Part shown: positions 24,521-33,513 of the stretch, in pieces
How positions within the stretch are numbered: the stretch's first letter is position 1
Layout of the letters: every line of letters starts with the position of its first letter
Notes under the pieces: generated by a model
The model's database searches: none
What the model saw: the letters and a program-made list of their open reading frames with translations, nothing else
What the model was told of the DNA's origin: nothing
Origin: Vibrio gigantis
GTDB lineage: Bacteria; Pseudomonadota; Gammaproteobacteria; Enterobacterales; Vibrionaceae
DNA length: 64,000 nucleotides
Direction of reading: 5' to 3'
NCBI RefSeq assembly: GCF_024347515.1
Contig: NZ_AP025492.1
Coordinates: 186,001-250,000, forward strand
Made by a program: the position numbers and the translations under genes

Positions 24521-25512
24521 CGTGTGTAGCCTTTAATCCACAGCTTAGCGTCATGGTAAGGTGAATAGTTGCTTTCTGGATCTTTTGGAGTATTTAAGAA
24601 CTTAAGGATCCACATATACTGCTCTGGGGTCTTGGTGACGGCTTGCTCAATAAATGCATTCATACGACGAGTGTCATGATGTTCGTCTTTTGAAGGGTAA
24701 TCGTCCCAAGGTGGGTAAATATCGATAACAAATTTACCTGATTCAGCATCAAATATAGAGAATACGGGGATGATTTTTGCTCGACTGACTTTAGACAGTT
24801 TACCAAGACCCGGCAAAGTTGCTTTTGGGTTGTTGAAAAAATCAACAAAAATGCTGTGCTCTCGACCATGGTCTTGATCGGGTAAGTAATATCCCAGGTA
24901 CCCATCTCTCACCGATTTGATAAATGGCTTGATACCATTGTCTCTCTCATAAACTCGACCGCCGTATTGAACACGTTGACGATGCATTAGCCAGTCCATT
25001 ACTGGGTTTTTCTGACGCTTAGCCATTGCCGAAACTGGCAAGCCTTGAGAAGCCAAATAAATAGCCGGCACGTCGATTCCCCAAGAGTGGGGCACAAGTA
25101 AGATAGCTTTATCGCCAGCATCCAAAGTGGACTTTATGTGCTCTAACCCATTCACAGTTGTGTTGTTGACTAGCCATTTTTGACTACGTAATGACAACAA
25201 TGCAAAGCTCATTAAAAAAGTGCCTGCGGTCACTAGTGTTTTTTCCAACAACTGCTCTCGCTCTTGTTTGGAGAGCTCAGGAAAACAAAGAGTGAAATTT
25301 ACCCATGTGTTACTAATTGTTCGACTAGGCTTTTGGATGAGTATTTTTGCTACTTTTGTTGCGAGCTTGAGCTTTAGCTTGTGGGGAATTAGGGCTAACG
25401 GTAGGCCCACTATTACGACAAGCCAAGTTCCCCAGTGCTTTGGAGCAAGGAAACCCCACTCGAAAGTGGGGTTGTAGGCATTTTCATCGAAGTCGTTACG
25501 CTTCTCAGTCAT
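24517..25512 (-). CDS. lpxM: Lipid A late acyltransferase (LpxL/LpxM family)
   Basis: 331 aa. The catalytic H-x4-D motif is VPHSWGIDVPA (about residues 141-151), after one N-terminal membrane segment (WGTWLVVIVGLPLALIPH). The C-terminal half has the family pattern IPVFSIFDAESGKFVIDIYPPWDDYP. It adds a secondary acyl chain to Kdo-lipid A at the inner membrane. LpxM (MsbB) is the closer match by feel, but LpxL versus LpxM (or V. cholerae LpxN, which adds a hydroxylated chain) cannot be settled by eye. It shares an ATGA overlap with waaF. Confidence 0.8.
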   Translation of the reverse strand: MTEKRNDFDENAYNPTFEWGFLAPKHWGTWLVVIVGLPLALIPHKLKLKLATKVAKILIQKPSRTISNTWVNFTLCFPELSKQEREQLLEKTLVTAGTFLMSFALLSLRSQKWLVNNTTVNGLEHIKSTLDAGDKAILLVPHSWGIDVPAIYLASQGLPVSAMAKRQKNPVMDWLMHRQRVQYGGRVYERDNGIKPFIKSVRDGYLGYYLPDQDHGREHSIFVDFFNNPKATLPGLGKLSKVSRAKIIPVFSIFDAESGKFVIDIYPPWDDYPSKDEHHDTRRMNAFIEQAVTKTPEQYMWILKFLNTPKDPESNYSPYHDAKLWIKGYTR

Positions 25513-25564
25513 TGAAAACTCTCAGTTATTAAATGCTCTTAGTTTTAGGATAGTAAGAGAATAA

Positions 25565-26506
25565 TTATTTGTTCTTCAGTGCCATGTATTCTGCAACACC
25601 TTCGGCAACCGATTTAAATTCGATGTCACAGCCTGTAGCGCGTAGTTTAGTTAAGTCTGCTTGAGTAAACTCTTGGTATGCGCCTTTTAGGTGTTCTGGG
25701 AATGGAATAGTCTCAATCTCACCCTTACCGTGGTGCTTGATGACTGCTTTTGCGACCTCTTCAAAAGACTCAGCGTTGCCAGTACCCAGGTTGAAAATAC
25801 CTGACACGCCATTTTCTAAGAACCACAAGTTTACTGCTGCTACGTCACCAACATATACAAAGTCACGTTTAAATGTTTCGCTGCCAGCGAACAGTTTAGG
25901 ATTCTCTCCCGCGTTCATTTGGTTATTTAGGTGGAAAGCCACTGAAGCCATGCTGCCTTTGTGCTCTTCACGAGGGCCGTAAACGTTGAAGTAACGGAAG
26001 CCAGTGATTTGCGATAGTGTTTCGTTGTGCACTGTTGCATCTTCTTGCAGGCGACGAACGTAGTTGTCGAACTGCTGCTTAGAGTAGCCGTAAACGTTTA
26101 GCGCGCCTTCGTACTCTTTCTCTTCAATGAAAGTATCTGTTTCACCATAAGTAGCGGCAGAAGAGGCATAAAGGAAAGGAATCTGACGCTCAACACAGTA
26201 ATGCAGTAGCTCTTTTGAGTACTCATAGTTGTTAAGCATCATGTATTTGCCATCCCACTCGGTTGTCGCAGAACAGGCGCCTTCGTGGAAAATTGCTTCG
26301 ATATGGCCGAAATCGTCACCCGCCATAACTTGAGTTAGGAAATCGTCACGATCCATGTAATCGGTGATGTCTAGGTCGACAAGGTTTTTAAATTTCTTAC
26401 CATTTTTGAGGTTGTCGACGACCAAGATATCGTTGTGGCCTGCTTCATTAAGTGCCTTAACAATATTGCTGCCAATCATGCCAGCACCACCAGTTACGAT
26501 AATCAT
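25565..26506 (-). CDS. hldD: ADP-L-glycero-D-manno-heptose 6-epimerase HldD
   Basis: 313 aa, full length. SDR motif [17 protein letters not shown] (residues 4-20), active-site [12 protein letters not shown] (Tyr-x3-Lys, about 139-150) and the [16 protein letters not shown] block typical of HldD/RfaD. It epimerises ADP-D,D-heptose at C6 to the L,D form used by WaaC and WaaF. In vibrios hldD (gmhD) marks one edge of the O-antigen/capsule region, and here it lies between the LPS-core operon and the housekeeping block. It is 53 bp upstream of the acyltransferase gene, probably in the same transcript. Confidence 0.95.
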   Translation of the reverse strand: MIIVTGGAGMIGSNIVKALNEAGHNDILVVDNLKNGKKFKNLVDLDITDYMDRDDFLTQVMAGDDFGHIEAIFHEGACSATTEWDGKYMMLNNYEYSKELLHYCVERQIPFLYASSAATYGETDTFIEEKEYEGALNVYGYSKQQFDNYVRRLQEDATVHNETLSQITGFRYFNVYGPREEHKGSMASVAFHLNNQMNAGENPKLFAGSETFKRDFVYVGDVAAVNLWFLENGVSGIFNLGTGNAESFEEVAKAVIKHHGKGEIETIPFPEHLKGAYQEFTQADLTKLRATGCDIEFKSVAEGVAEYMALKNK

Positions 26507-26772
26507 ATTTTACCTACTCTTTTGAATACAAAACTATCGCGAGTATAGCAAGGAATGAACAATTCGGGCTAGTGCAAACCAAGGTTACTCGAATGTTAGC
26601 ACCTGAATACGCTTCATATTTTGGGTTATTGAACAGGCAGTTTTATTTCGTAATGAGATACGCATACAGGCTGGGTAAGGGTTGAGCTTCGCTGACCAGA
26701 TGTTAACAGCTCGATCTATCCGTTTAGTGGCGATATACTGAACCTCTAAACGGATAGGGATACTAATAACTA

Positions 26773-27411
26773 ATGAAAACACGTGACAAGATTGTTTACG
26801 CTGCTCTAGAGCTTTTTAATGAGCATGGCGAGCGTAGTATTACGACCAATCATATTGCTGAGCATATCGAGATTAGCCCTGGTAACCTTTACTACCACTT
26901 CCGCAACAAGCAAGAAATTGTACGTGATATTTTCACTCTCTATTCAACAGAGCTGCTCGAACGGTTCACACCGATTCAAGGGCAACAAGAAAGCCTAACG
27001 CTGCTAAAGACCTACTTAGACTCTATCTTCACACTGATGTGGAAGTACCGATTCTTCTACGCGAACCTACCTGAAATATTGTCACGTGATGAAAAACTCC
27101 ATCTTGACTACATGGCTGTGCAAGAAAAGCTCCAAACCAATCTTGTAGATATAATGCGAGCCTTCGTCGAGTTGAACTTGCTTAAAGCAACGGATTCGGA
27201 AATGAAGTCGATGGTGACGTCTCTTCACTTGATAGCATCCGGTTGGTTAGCTTACCAGTCTGCGATGTCTCCAAAAGCTCAAATTACCGAGCAAGTCGTT
27301 CACCAAGGAATGTTGCAGATGATCGCGACGGTTAAACCGATTGCCACAGCACAAGGCTTTGAGCAACTGACATTGTTGGAAGACGGTGTAAGAGCGTTGA
27401 ACTCTAAGTAG
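26773..27411 (+). CDS. TetR-family transcriptional regulator
   Basis: 212 aa. N-terminal TetR helix-turn-helix: RDKIVYAALELFNEHGERSITTNHIAEHI, then SPGNLYYHFRNKQEIV (residues 36-51). The rest is an all-helical ligand domain without a motif I can name. It is divergent from hldD across 266 bp, which should hold its operator and both promoters. No direct link to LPS genes is proven; family members typically repress a neighbouring or self promoter. Followed directly by an intergenic repeat, so it is probably monocistronic. Confidence 0.85.
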   Translation: MKTRDKIVYAALELFNEHGERSITTNHIAEHIEISPGNLYYHFRNKQEIVRDIFTLYSTELLERFTPIQGQQESLTLLKTYLDSIFTLMWKYRFFYANLPEILSRDEKLHLDYMAVQEKLQTNLVDIMRAFVELNLLKATDSEMKSMVTSLHLIASGWLAYQSAMSPKAQITEQVVHQGMLQMIATVKPIATAQGFEQLTLLEDGVRALNSK

Positions 27412-27657
27412 AAAGGTTCGAGTAATGAAGATCGGGAAAGAGCAGATTCGAGTAGCGAGATACGAGTAAACGAAAAGCAGGGTAGAGCGGCGACTAGGCT
27501 AGCGTTTTCCATGTAACGTTTTACTCTAACCTTGTATCTGCTTTCATGCTTTTTGTATCTCGGTTACTCGAATCTCGCATCTGTTTTCAAGCTTTTCGCA
27601 TCTCGGTTACTCGAATCTCGTATCTGTTTTTAAGATCTGCGCATCCCTCATCGGCTC
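27412..27657. repeat. Intergenic repeat cluster, copy 1 (between tetR gene and envC)
   Basis: Several imperfect copies of a unit of about 28-30 bp. On the plus strand it reads roughly GATTCGAGTAACGAGATACG followed by AAAAGCAG; reverse-complement copies with TCTCGGTTACTCGAATCTCG lie at about 27556-27578 and 27600-27622. The two orientations face each other across a spacer, so the transcript could fold into a long hairpin. It runs right up to the envC stop codon at 27658. Related copies lie at 28821, 29786, 36640 and 41190. Confidence 0.75.
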
Positions 27658-28809
27658 TTACCTGACCAACCAACTCTTCGGGTTTTGAGCTTGGCTGTTT
27701 CTACGAATCTCAAAGTACAATGATGGGCGGGTTTGGCCGCCAGTGTCACCTGCAAGTGCGATAGCTTCGCCAGCCTTAACTTTGTCACCTTCTTTCTTTA
27801 AAAGTGCTTGGTTAAAGCCATAGAGCGTCATATCGCCTTTACCATGGTCCAGCAGTACTACTAAGCCATAACCACGTAGATACTCGGCGAATACAACCGT
27901 TCCGGAGTAAACAGACTTGACCTGCTGACCGTACTTGGCGTTGATCACCATGCCTTTCCAATTTATTTGGCCGGTTTGGCGTGAACCGTAGTTATGCAGA
28001 ACTTTGTCTTTGATTGGCCAAGGCAGTTTGCCTTTACGTTTGGCTAAACCATCCATAGGAACAGCGTTACGTCTTTCACGAGCTGCTTTCTCTGCTTTGG
28101 CGATTTCGGCTTTCAGGCGGGTTTCATTTCGCTGGAGCTCTGCTAAGTAATTCTTGTCACCCGAGATGTTTTTCTTGATGCTGCCAACCGTTTTCTTACG
28201 CTGTGTTTGCGTTTGAGATAACTTGTTGCGCTTTGTGGTTTGTTGTTTTAACAGGGTCGCAATTTGTTCTTGCTCAAGTTGGCGCTGCTTGTGGCTTTCT
28301 TCTAGCTCAAGCTGCGTCTGTTCAATTGTTTTGATTGTTGCAGAGCGGGCCTTAGCAAGGTGTTGGTAATAATGACTAATACGATCTTCTTCAACGCCAG
28401 TATTTAGGATGTGCGATGAGGCTTTAGCACGGCTTGTCATGTAGTAAGTTTGAATCAGTTGCTCTAGCTTATCGGTATGGACTTTTTTCTGTGCTGTGAG
28501 CGCCTTGATCTTGGTGTCTAAGTTCGCAATATTAGCATTAGCGGTATTCAGCTGCTTTTTACTGTCTAGGATATCTTTTTCAAGCGAAGCGATGGATAGC
28601 TCTTGTTTCTTGAGGCTTGCTTGCAAGCTATCGAGTTTTTTCTGTTGTGAGGACAGGTTTTTTTGTTGGCGAGATATTTCACTCGATACGCCCTTAAGTT
28701 CACCTTGAGATGCGGCAAATGATGACGAAGATAAAAGAGCAACACAAAGGCTGGTATATATCAGAAGAGTCCGGCTAATGGCTCGAATTTGTTTCATCAT
28801 TATCGTCAT
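27658..28809 (-). CDS. envC: Murein hydrolase activator EnvC
   Basis: 383 aa. N-terminal signal peptide (TLLIYTSLCVALLSSSSFA), a long coiled coil (about residues 35-250, rich in Lys/Gln/Glu), then a C-terminal LytM/M23 domain. The domain lacks the zinc ligands of active peptidases (NYGSRQTG in place of the first His/Asp motif, LYFEIR in place of HLHFE), as expected for EnvC, which activates the amidases AmiA/AmiB at the septum. It acts in the periplasm in cell separation with FtsEX. The start could be Met4 or Met5. Both flanks hold copies of the intergenic repeat. Confidence 0.9.
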   Translation of the reverse strand: MTIMMKQIRAISRTLLIYTSLCVALLSSSSFAASQGELKGVSSEISRQQKNLSSQQKKLDSLQASLKKQELSIASLEKDILDSKKQLNTANANIANLDTKIKALTAQKKVHTDKLEQLIQTYYMTSRAKASSHILNTGVEEDRISHYYQHLAKARSATIKTIEQTQLELEESHKQRQLEQEQIATLLKQQTTKRNKLSQTQTQRKKTVGSIKKNISGDKNYLAELQRNETRLKAEIAKAEKAARERRNAVPMDGLAKRKGKLPWPIKDKVLHNYGSRQTGQINWKGMVINAKYGQQVKSVYSGTVVFAEYLRGYGLVVLLDHGKGDMTLYGFNQALLKKEGDKVKAGEAIALAGDTGGQTRPSLYFEIRRNSQAQNPKSWLVR

Positions 28810-28820
28810 TTAGTTGTATT

Positions 28821-28944
28821 CATCTGCTCTTAATTTTTCGAATTTCGCTGAATCGAATCCCGCAGCGGCTTTTGAGCTCTTCGTATCTCGTTGCGTGAAT
28901 CTGGCATCTGCTCTTAAGCTCTTCGTATCCCGAATCTGCTCTTA
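28821..28944. repeat. Intergenic repeat cluster, copy 2 (between envC and cysE)
   Basis: About four units in one orientation, mostly CTGCTCTTA plus TTCGTATCTCGTTGCGTGAA type. The last unit ends CTGCTCTTA at 28937-28944, and its final TTA is the reverse complement of the cysE stop codon. It fills nearly the whole spacer. Confidence 0.75.
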
Positions 28945-29763
28945 AATCCCATCACCATGAATAAAGTTCTGCGATCGACCATTGAACCCTTGGTCCATAT
29001 CCAAAGATGGCTTATCTGTTTTAGGTTTTCCGACAATTTTTGCAGGAACACCTGCGACCGTAGTATGGGGAGGTACGGCTTGTAGAACCACTGAGCAAGA
29101 GCCAATTTTAGCGCCTTCACCCACTTCAATGTTGCCGAGAATTTTCGCACCTGCACCAATCATTACCCCTTCACGGATTTTAGGGTGGCGATCACCACCT
29201 TCTTTACCCGTACCGCCAAGGGTCACGTCTTGAAGAATCGACACGTCATTTTCAACTACAGCGGTCTCACCAATAACAATGCCTGTAGCGTGGTCGAGCA
29301 TGATTGCTTTGCCGATGCGTGCAGCTGGATGAATATCTACTTGGCAAGCGACTGAGATTTGGTTTTGTAGGTAGGTAGCAAGTGCGATACGGCCTTGCTT
29401 CCATAGCCAGTTAGCGACTCGGTAACCTTGCAGTGCATGGTAGCCTTTAAGGTAAAGCAGAGGCATTGAATACATCTCTACCGCCGGATCTCGAGTAACT
29501 GTTGCACAAATATCACAAGCGGCAGCATCAATAATCGATTGGTCCTGCTTAAATGCTTGTTCAACCACCTCACGCACTGCCATTGCAGGCATTGAGGCGG
29601 TCTTTAACTTGTTTGCCAGAATATAACTGAGCGCGGCGCCCAAGCTTTCGTGGTTGATGATCGTAGCATGGTAAAAACTCGCAAGCATTGGCTCTTGCTC
29701 TGACTGCTGTCGAGCTTCCTTCACAATGCATTGCCAAACTTTTTGTTGTTCACAGTGTTTCAT
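28942..29763 (-). CDS. cysE: Serine O-acetyltransferase CysE
   Basis: 273 aa from the ATG at 29763, which has GGATGG just upstream; an upstream ATG at 29775 would add 4 residues. The N-terminal helical SATase domain ends near residue 135. The left-handed beta-helix then contains the catalytic DHATGIVIGETAVV (His and Asp), and HPKIREGVMIGAGAKILGNI. It makes O-acetylserine for cysteine synthesis in the cytoplasm and is normally feedback-inhibited by cysteine through its C-terminal tail. The order gpsA-cysE matches E. coli. Confidence 0.95.
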   Translation of the reverse strand: MKHCEQQKVWQCIVKEARQQSEQEPMLASFYHATIINHESLGAALSYILANKLKTASMPAMAVREVVEQAFKQDQSIIDAAACDICATVTRDPAVEMYSMPLLYLKGYHALQGYRVANWLWKQGRIALATYLQNQISVACQVDIHPAARIGKAIMLDHATGIVIGETAVVENDVSILQDVTLGGTGKEGGDRHPKIREGVMIGAGAKILGNIEVGEGAKIGSCSVVLQAVPPHTTVAGVPAKIVGKPKTDKPSLDMDQGFNGRSQNFIHGDGI

Positions 29764-29785
29764 TTTACCATCCATTATTTTTTAA

Positions 29786-29947
29786 GGGGCAGATACAAGT
29801 GACGAGATGAGAGATACGGATAACGAAAAGCAGCCTTCTTTAAGCGCTCAATCTGCTCTTACTCTTTTCGCCCCTCGTTTACCCGAATCTCGTATCCGCT
29901 CTTATTCTCTTCGTATCGCGATTACTCGAATCTCTCTACTGCTCTTA
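29786..29947. repeat. Intergenic repeat cluster, copy 3 (between cysE and gpsA)
   Basis: Left part in plus orientation (GAGATACGGATAACGAAAAG at about 29811-29830, then CAG), and right part in reverse orientation with three units, each ending in CTCTTA-like boundaries. The two halves can pair. The right end, GCTCTTA at 29941-29947, directly abuts the gpsA stop codon at 29948. Confidence 0.75.
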
Positions 29948-31012
29948 TTATCTTTCTGACTTTTTGTCTCGTGCAAGTAGATCTTGTGCTGCTAAGTGTG
30001 CATCTTTCCCTTGATACAACACTTGATAAATTTGTTCAACAATTGGCATCTCAACGCCCATGCGTTCTGATAGTAACCAAACTTCTTTGGTGTTGCGATA
30101 ACCTTCTACTACTTGGCCAATTTCTTCTTGTGCGGTGTCCACATCTTTGCCTGCGCCAAGTGCCAAACCAAAGCGGCGGTTGCGCGATTGGTTGTCAGTA
30201 CAGGTTAGTACTAGGTCGCCTAATCCAGCCATACCCATAAAGGTTTCTGGCTGTGCACCAAGAGCTGCGCCCAATCGACTCATTTCAGCTAACCCACGAG
30301 TGATCAGTGCGGTACGTGCATTGGCACCAAAACCAATACCATCTGACATGCCTGCGCCAATAGCGATGACATTTTTAACCGCACCGCCAAGTTGCATGCC
30401 AATGAAATCTGAGTTTGCGTATACGCGGAATGTTTTGCCGCAGTGGATTTTTTCTTGAAGTTGTTCAAGGAACTCTTCATCAGGTGAAGCTACAGAGATC
30501 GCAGTTGGCATGCCCATCGCTAACTCTTTGGCGAAAGTAGGCCCTGATAGAACCGCTAACGAGTACCCATCACCAAGCACATCGTGCGCGACATCTTTAA
30601 GTAAGCGTCCTGTTTCCGGTTCTAGGCCTTTGGTCGCCCAACAGATACGAGAGTCTGAGGCTAAGTAAGGTTTAACGCTATTAAGCACAACGCCGAATAC
30701 GTGGCTCGGGACGACAAGTAAAAGGTCGCGGCTTGAAGTCACCGCTTTTTCTAAGTCTGATTCAATGATCAGGCTTTCTGGGAATTCTATATTTGGTAGA
30801 AACTCATTATTAGCGCGCTCAGATTCAAGGCGAGTCATATGAGCAGGGTCATGCCCCCAAAGAACAACGTTTGCACCGTTACGCGCTAGAGAAATAGCTA
30901 AAGAGGTTCCGTAAGAACCTGCACCAATGACAGTCATGGCGATCTCTTTGCCGTAAGCGCTGTCTTTACCGTAAGCGTCTGTCGTGTTGGTCGGGTGAGT
31001 TGTGTCTGTCAT
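29948..31012 (-). CDS. gpsA: Glycerol-3-phosphate dehydrogenase [NAD(P)+] GpsA
   Basis: 354 aa. NAD-binding motif [18 protein letters not shown] (about residues 29-46), the [10 protein letters not shown] segment, the catalytic lysine in [17 protein letters not shown] (about 209-225), and TARGLAE-like [12 protein letters not shown]. It makes sn-glycerol-3-phosphate for phospholipids. The N-terminal 25 residues before the Rossmann motif are longer than in E. coli; an inner methionine (Met26) is an alternative start. Upstream is the secB terminator, so it should have its own promoter. Confidence 0.94.
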   Translation of the reverse strand: MTDTTHPTNTTDAYGKDSAYGKEIAMTVIGAGSYGTSLAISLARNGANVVLWGHDPAHMTRLESERANNEFLPNIEFPESLIIESDLEKAVTSSRDLLLVVPSHVFGVVLNSVKPYLASDSRICWATKGLEPETGRLLKDVAHDVLGDGYSLAVLSGPTFAKELAMGMPTAISVASPDEEFLEQLQEKIHCGKTFRVYANSDFIGMQLGGAVKNVIAIGAGMSDGIGFGANARTALITRGLAEMSRLGAALGAQPETFMGMAGLGDLVLTCTDNQSRNRRFGLALGAGKDVDTAQEEIGQVVEGYRNTKEVWLLSERMGVEMPIVEQIYQVLYQGKDAHLAAQDLLARDKKSER

Positions 31013-31112
31013 GCTTCCACCTAAAAATAATGAGGGAAATCGAAGAAAGAATGCTGGAATAGCTTTCCACTAAAATAAGAAGAGCTTTCAACTTTAGTAC
31101 AGTGTAAAGAAA

Positions 31113-31145
31113 AAATGCACATCGCAGAAGTTGCGATGTGCATTT
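31113..31145 (-). terminator. Intrinsic terminator of secB
   Basis: Perfect 14-bp inverted repeat (31113-31126 and 31132-31145) with a 5-nt loop. On the minus strand it is followed by a T-rich tract (complement of 31107-31115). It separates secB from gpsA. Confidence 0.8.
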
Positions 31146-31194
31146 AAAAGCTAACTAGCGCTTGAATCGTTAGAGTTAAGTTCTACTTTGAGAC

Positions 31195-31662
31195 TTAAGC
31201 CTGTTCGCCTTCAGCTTGCTGAGCTTGGTTCTGTAGGTAGTTCATGAACAAAGCATCGAAGTTTACAGGTGCTAGGTTCAGTTGTGGGAACGTACCTTTA
31301 ACCACTAGGCTAGAGATTGTTTCACGAGCGTATGGGAATAGGATGTTCGGGCAGAATGCGCCTAGGCAATGTGCTAGTTGGCCCGCTTCCATTTCACTTG
31401 CAGAGAAGATACCACCTTGTTGTACTTCACAAAGGAATGCTGTGTCGTCTGCGTTTTTAACTGTAACCGTTAGGCGTAGGATTACTTCGTACACACCTTG
31501 GCCAAGTTCACGGCTTTGAGTGTCTAGGTCCAGTTTTACATCTGGGTTCCACTCTTTTTGAAACATATCTGGAGAGTTGGGTGCTTCGAAAGATACGTCT
31601 TTTAGAAAGATACGTTGGATTGCGAAGTTTTGTTGTGCGTCTTGTTGTGCTGCTTCAGCCAT
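31195..31662 (-). CDS. secB: Protein-export chaperone SecB
   Basis: 155 aa, the usual size. Conserved [19 protein letters not shown] near the N terminus, then [11 protein letters not shown] and [14 protein letters not shown], all diagnostic for SecB. It is a cytoplasmic tetrameric chaperone that delivers unfolded secretory proteins to SecA. It lies downstream of the rhodanese gene yibN with 127 bp between them; E. coli has grxC in that gap, and no grxC is present here. Confidence 0.96.
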   Translation of the reverse strand: MAEAAQQDAQQNFAIQRIFLKDVSFEAPNSPDMFQKEWNPDVKLDLDTQSRELGQGVYEVILRLTVTVKNADDTAFLCEVQQGGIFSASEMEAGQLAHCLGAFCPNILFPYARETISSLVVKGTFPQLNLAPVNFDALFMNYLQNQAQQAEGEQA

Positions 31663-31789
31663 TTTCTTGTCCTTAAAAATTTATAATTAGTTTTTGTTCG
31701 TCATATCAGTCTGTTGAACAAAATCTTAAAGTCATATTGGTGTAATCGGGTCAGCCTACTGCTTGTCTTTAAAGGTTGTTCACCTTTAA

Positions 31790-32224
31790 CTACTTCTTAC
31801 CTTTAACTAAAGGTAAGTTAGCTTCGCTCCAAGCCACTAAGCCGCTTTTTAGTACGCTTACGTTTTCGAAACCTGCTTTAACCAGCAAGTTTGCGCTTTC
31901 TTGAGCTGTTTGACCTGTCTTGCATACTACGATGATTGGGTCTGCTTTACGGCTTTCAAGGCTACCAAAGCTATTTGCTTTAATGTCTGACGGCAAAATG
32001 TGAACTGCGTCCGTAATATGGCCCTTTTTGAATTCATCCTTAGTACGAATATCAACCACAACACCGTTTTCTCGGTTAATCATGTGTGTAGTTTGCGCTG
32101 CTGTGATCTCTTTATAAGCTGCGTTTGATGTCTTGATAACGTTCGCAATGATGGCAACAACCAAGCCGATCCATACGATGGCTAAAATCATATTCTCTTG
32201 AACAAATGGAACTAACTCTTGCAT
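31790..32224 (-). CDS. yibN: Membrane-anchored rhodanese-like protein YibN
   Basis: 144 aa. One N-terminal membrane segment (ILAIVWIGLVVAIIANVI) followed by a single rhodanese domain with the active-site loop CKTGQTAQESA (Cys near residue 103) and VDIRTKDEFKKGHI. Rhodanese domains carry sulfur as a persulfide; in E. coli YibN was linked to the secB region by position. Its physiological role is not well defined. First gene of the minus-strand secB unit. Confidence 0.88.
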   Translation of the reverse strand: MQELVPFVQENMILAIVWIGLVVAIIANVIKTSNAAYKEITAAQTTHMINRENGVVVDIRTKDEFKKGHITDAVHILPSDIKANSFGSLESRKADPIIVVCKTGQTAQESANLLVKAGFENVSVLKSGLVAWSEANLPLVKGKK

Positions 32225-32397
32225 ATCTTGAACTCTTATTCGTTATTGGGCGAAAAACTATAGGTCAGAAGTATAGCGAGAAAGGGTAGGAGAATACAGA
32301 GGAAGCATGGGGTTGTGATGGTAGGTGAGATATAAAATAATTTCTGTCTAAAAATTATGCATTTACTTGAACACGTTTATTCACTAATATTATCAAT

Positions 32398-32420
32398 TGA
32401 TTGTTTAAGCTGAACAATCA
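32398..32420. promoter_or_regulatory. Inverted repeat upstream of yjbE, possible operator
   Basis: TGATTGTT (32398-32405) and AACAATCA (32413-32420), a perfect 8-bp inverted repeat with 7-nt spacing, about 55 bases before the yjbE start. It could bind a dimeric regulator or form a leader hairpin. Confidence 0.3.
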
Positions 32421-32474
32421 GTTGAGAGCATTCTTAGCCTCAGCATATAAACGTTTATATCAATGGGAATCATT

Positions 32475-32693
32475 ATGAAAAAAATGGCTTTAGCTGCAGC
32501 ACTTGCTGTTAGCTTCTCTGGCGGTGTTTTTGCAGCAGCAGAAACGGGTGCAGCAGCAGGTGCTGGCGCATCAACAGCAGCAGCTGGTACAGCAACAACA
32601 GTAGCAGTAACAACTGCAGCAGTCGCAGTAGGCGCAGCAGTAGCTGTTGCTTCTAACGACGGCGGCGCAACAACTACAACTACAACTAACTAA
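32475..32693 (+). CDS. yjbE: YjbE/GfcA-like small secreted protein
   Basis: 72 aa from ATG 32475, which has GGGA 7 bases upstream; the ATG at 32463 is the alternative. A signal peptide (MKKMALAAALAVSFSGGVFA) is followed by a mature part made almost only of Ala, Gly, Thr, Val and Ser, and a Thr-rich tail. E. coli YjbE has the same low-complexity layout with a Thr-tract end. It is the first gene of yjbEFGH, linked in E. coli to exopolysaccharide production (and homologous to gfcA in the group 4 capsule operon). Molecular function unknown. Confidence 0.8.
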   Translation: MKKMALAAALAVSFSGGVFAAAETGAAAGAGASTAAAGTATTVAVTTAAVAVGAAVAVASNDGGATTTTTTN

Positions 32694-32715
32694 TTTATAG
32701 TTGTAGCCTGTATAA

Positions 32716-32750
32716 AACCATTTTATGTGAAAGCATAAAATGGTTTTTTT
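32716..32750 (+). terminator. Intrinsic terminator after yjbE
   Basis: 12-bp perfect inverted repeat (32716-32727 and 32734-32745) followed by seven T. It stands between yjbE and yjbF, so yjbE probably yields an abundant short transcript with partial read-through. Confidence 0.85.
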
Positions 32751-32794
32751 ATATTAGAGTGTCCTGAATAGCCTCGCTAGGAAGCAAAATAATC

Positions 32795-33508
32795 ATGTTC
32801 AAACCGCTTATCGTATCTTTAGGGCTGCTACTTTCTGGTTGCTCACAACAGTTCCAAGACCTTAATGCCACATTCAATGAAGCTATCTTTGGTGATACCG
32901 ACGTAAGTACCAGTGCGGAATATATTCAAGATCTGCCTTACGCCAGTATTTATGCTGAAATTAACGACCAAGGTAAGATTTTTATGGTACTGGCTTTTGT
33001 TGGCCAAAACCCCGCAACCGGGGCTGAACAACTCAAATGGATGTCATCAGACAAAGCCATGATCGTGACGGAAAATGGACGAGTGGTTCAAACCTTATTC
33101 CTGCCTTATGAAAATCTGTCTGGCTTAACAGTTAAACCGGGCAATGCATTGGTGCCGAGTTTTGATATGTCGGTAACTCCGAAAGCTCAAGAGTGGCAAG
33201 CAACTTACGATTGGCAACCAGATTACCGATTTGGCTACAGTGCAAACATCGTCCGAGCGTATCTTAATGAAGAAACAGTACAAACCCCGATAGCGAACAT
33301 AGAAGCGCGCAAGTTTGTCGAGCAGATCAGCTACCCAGCCCTTGGACAAGATATTGAAAATCAATATTGGGTAAACAAAAAGGGACAGGTCGTCAAAACG
33401 GTTCAATACCTTGGACCTGAAATGACCCGCTTAGAGCTGACATTGCTAAAGCCTTATCAAACTAATAAGTCAAAGCCCCATCAAATTAAAGAATCAAGTG
33501 GTGAGTGA
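32795..33508 (+). CDS. yjbF: YjbF/GfcB-like outer-membrane lipoprotein
   Basis: 237 aa. Lipoprotein signal with lipobox LLSGC (Cys16), then a beta-rich domain of the YjbF/GfcB family. The residue after Cys is Ser, consistent with outer-membrane sorting. It is part of yjbEFGH, a secretion-associated set in exopolysaccharide and group 4 capsule loci. Its exact role is not established. The stop codon lies just before the yjbG start. Confidence 0.8.
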   Translation: MFKPLIVSLGLLLSGCSQQFQDLNATFNEAIFGDTDVSTSAEYIQDLPYASIYAEINDQGKIFMVLAFVGQNPATGAEQLKWMSSDKAMIVTENGRVVQTLFLPYENLSGLTVKPGNALVPSFDMSVTPKAQEWQATYDWQPDYRFGYSANIVRAYLNEETVQTPIANIEARKFVEQISYPALGQDIENQYWVNKKGQVVKTVQYLGPEMTRLELTLLKPYQTNKSKPHQIKESSGE

Positions 33509-33513
33509 ATAAA

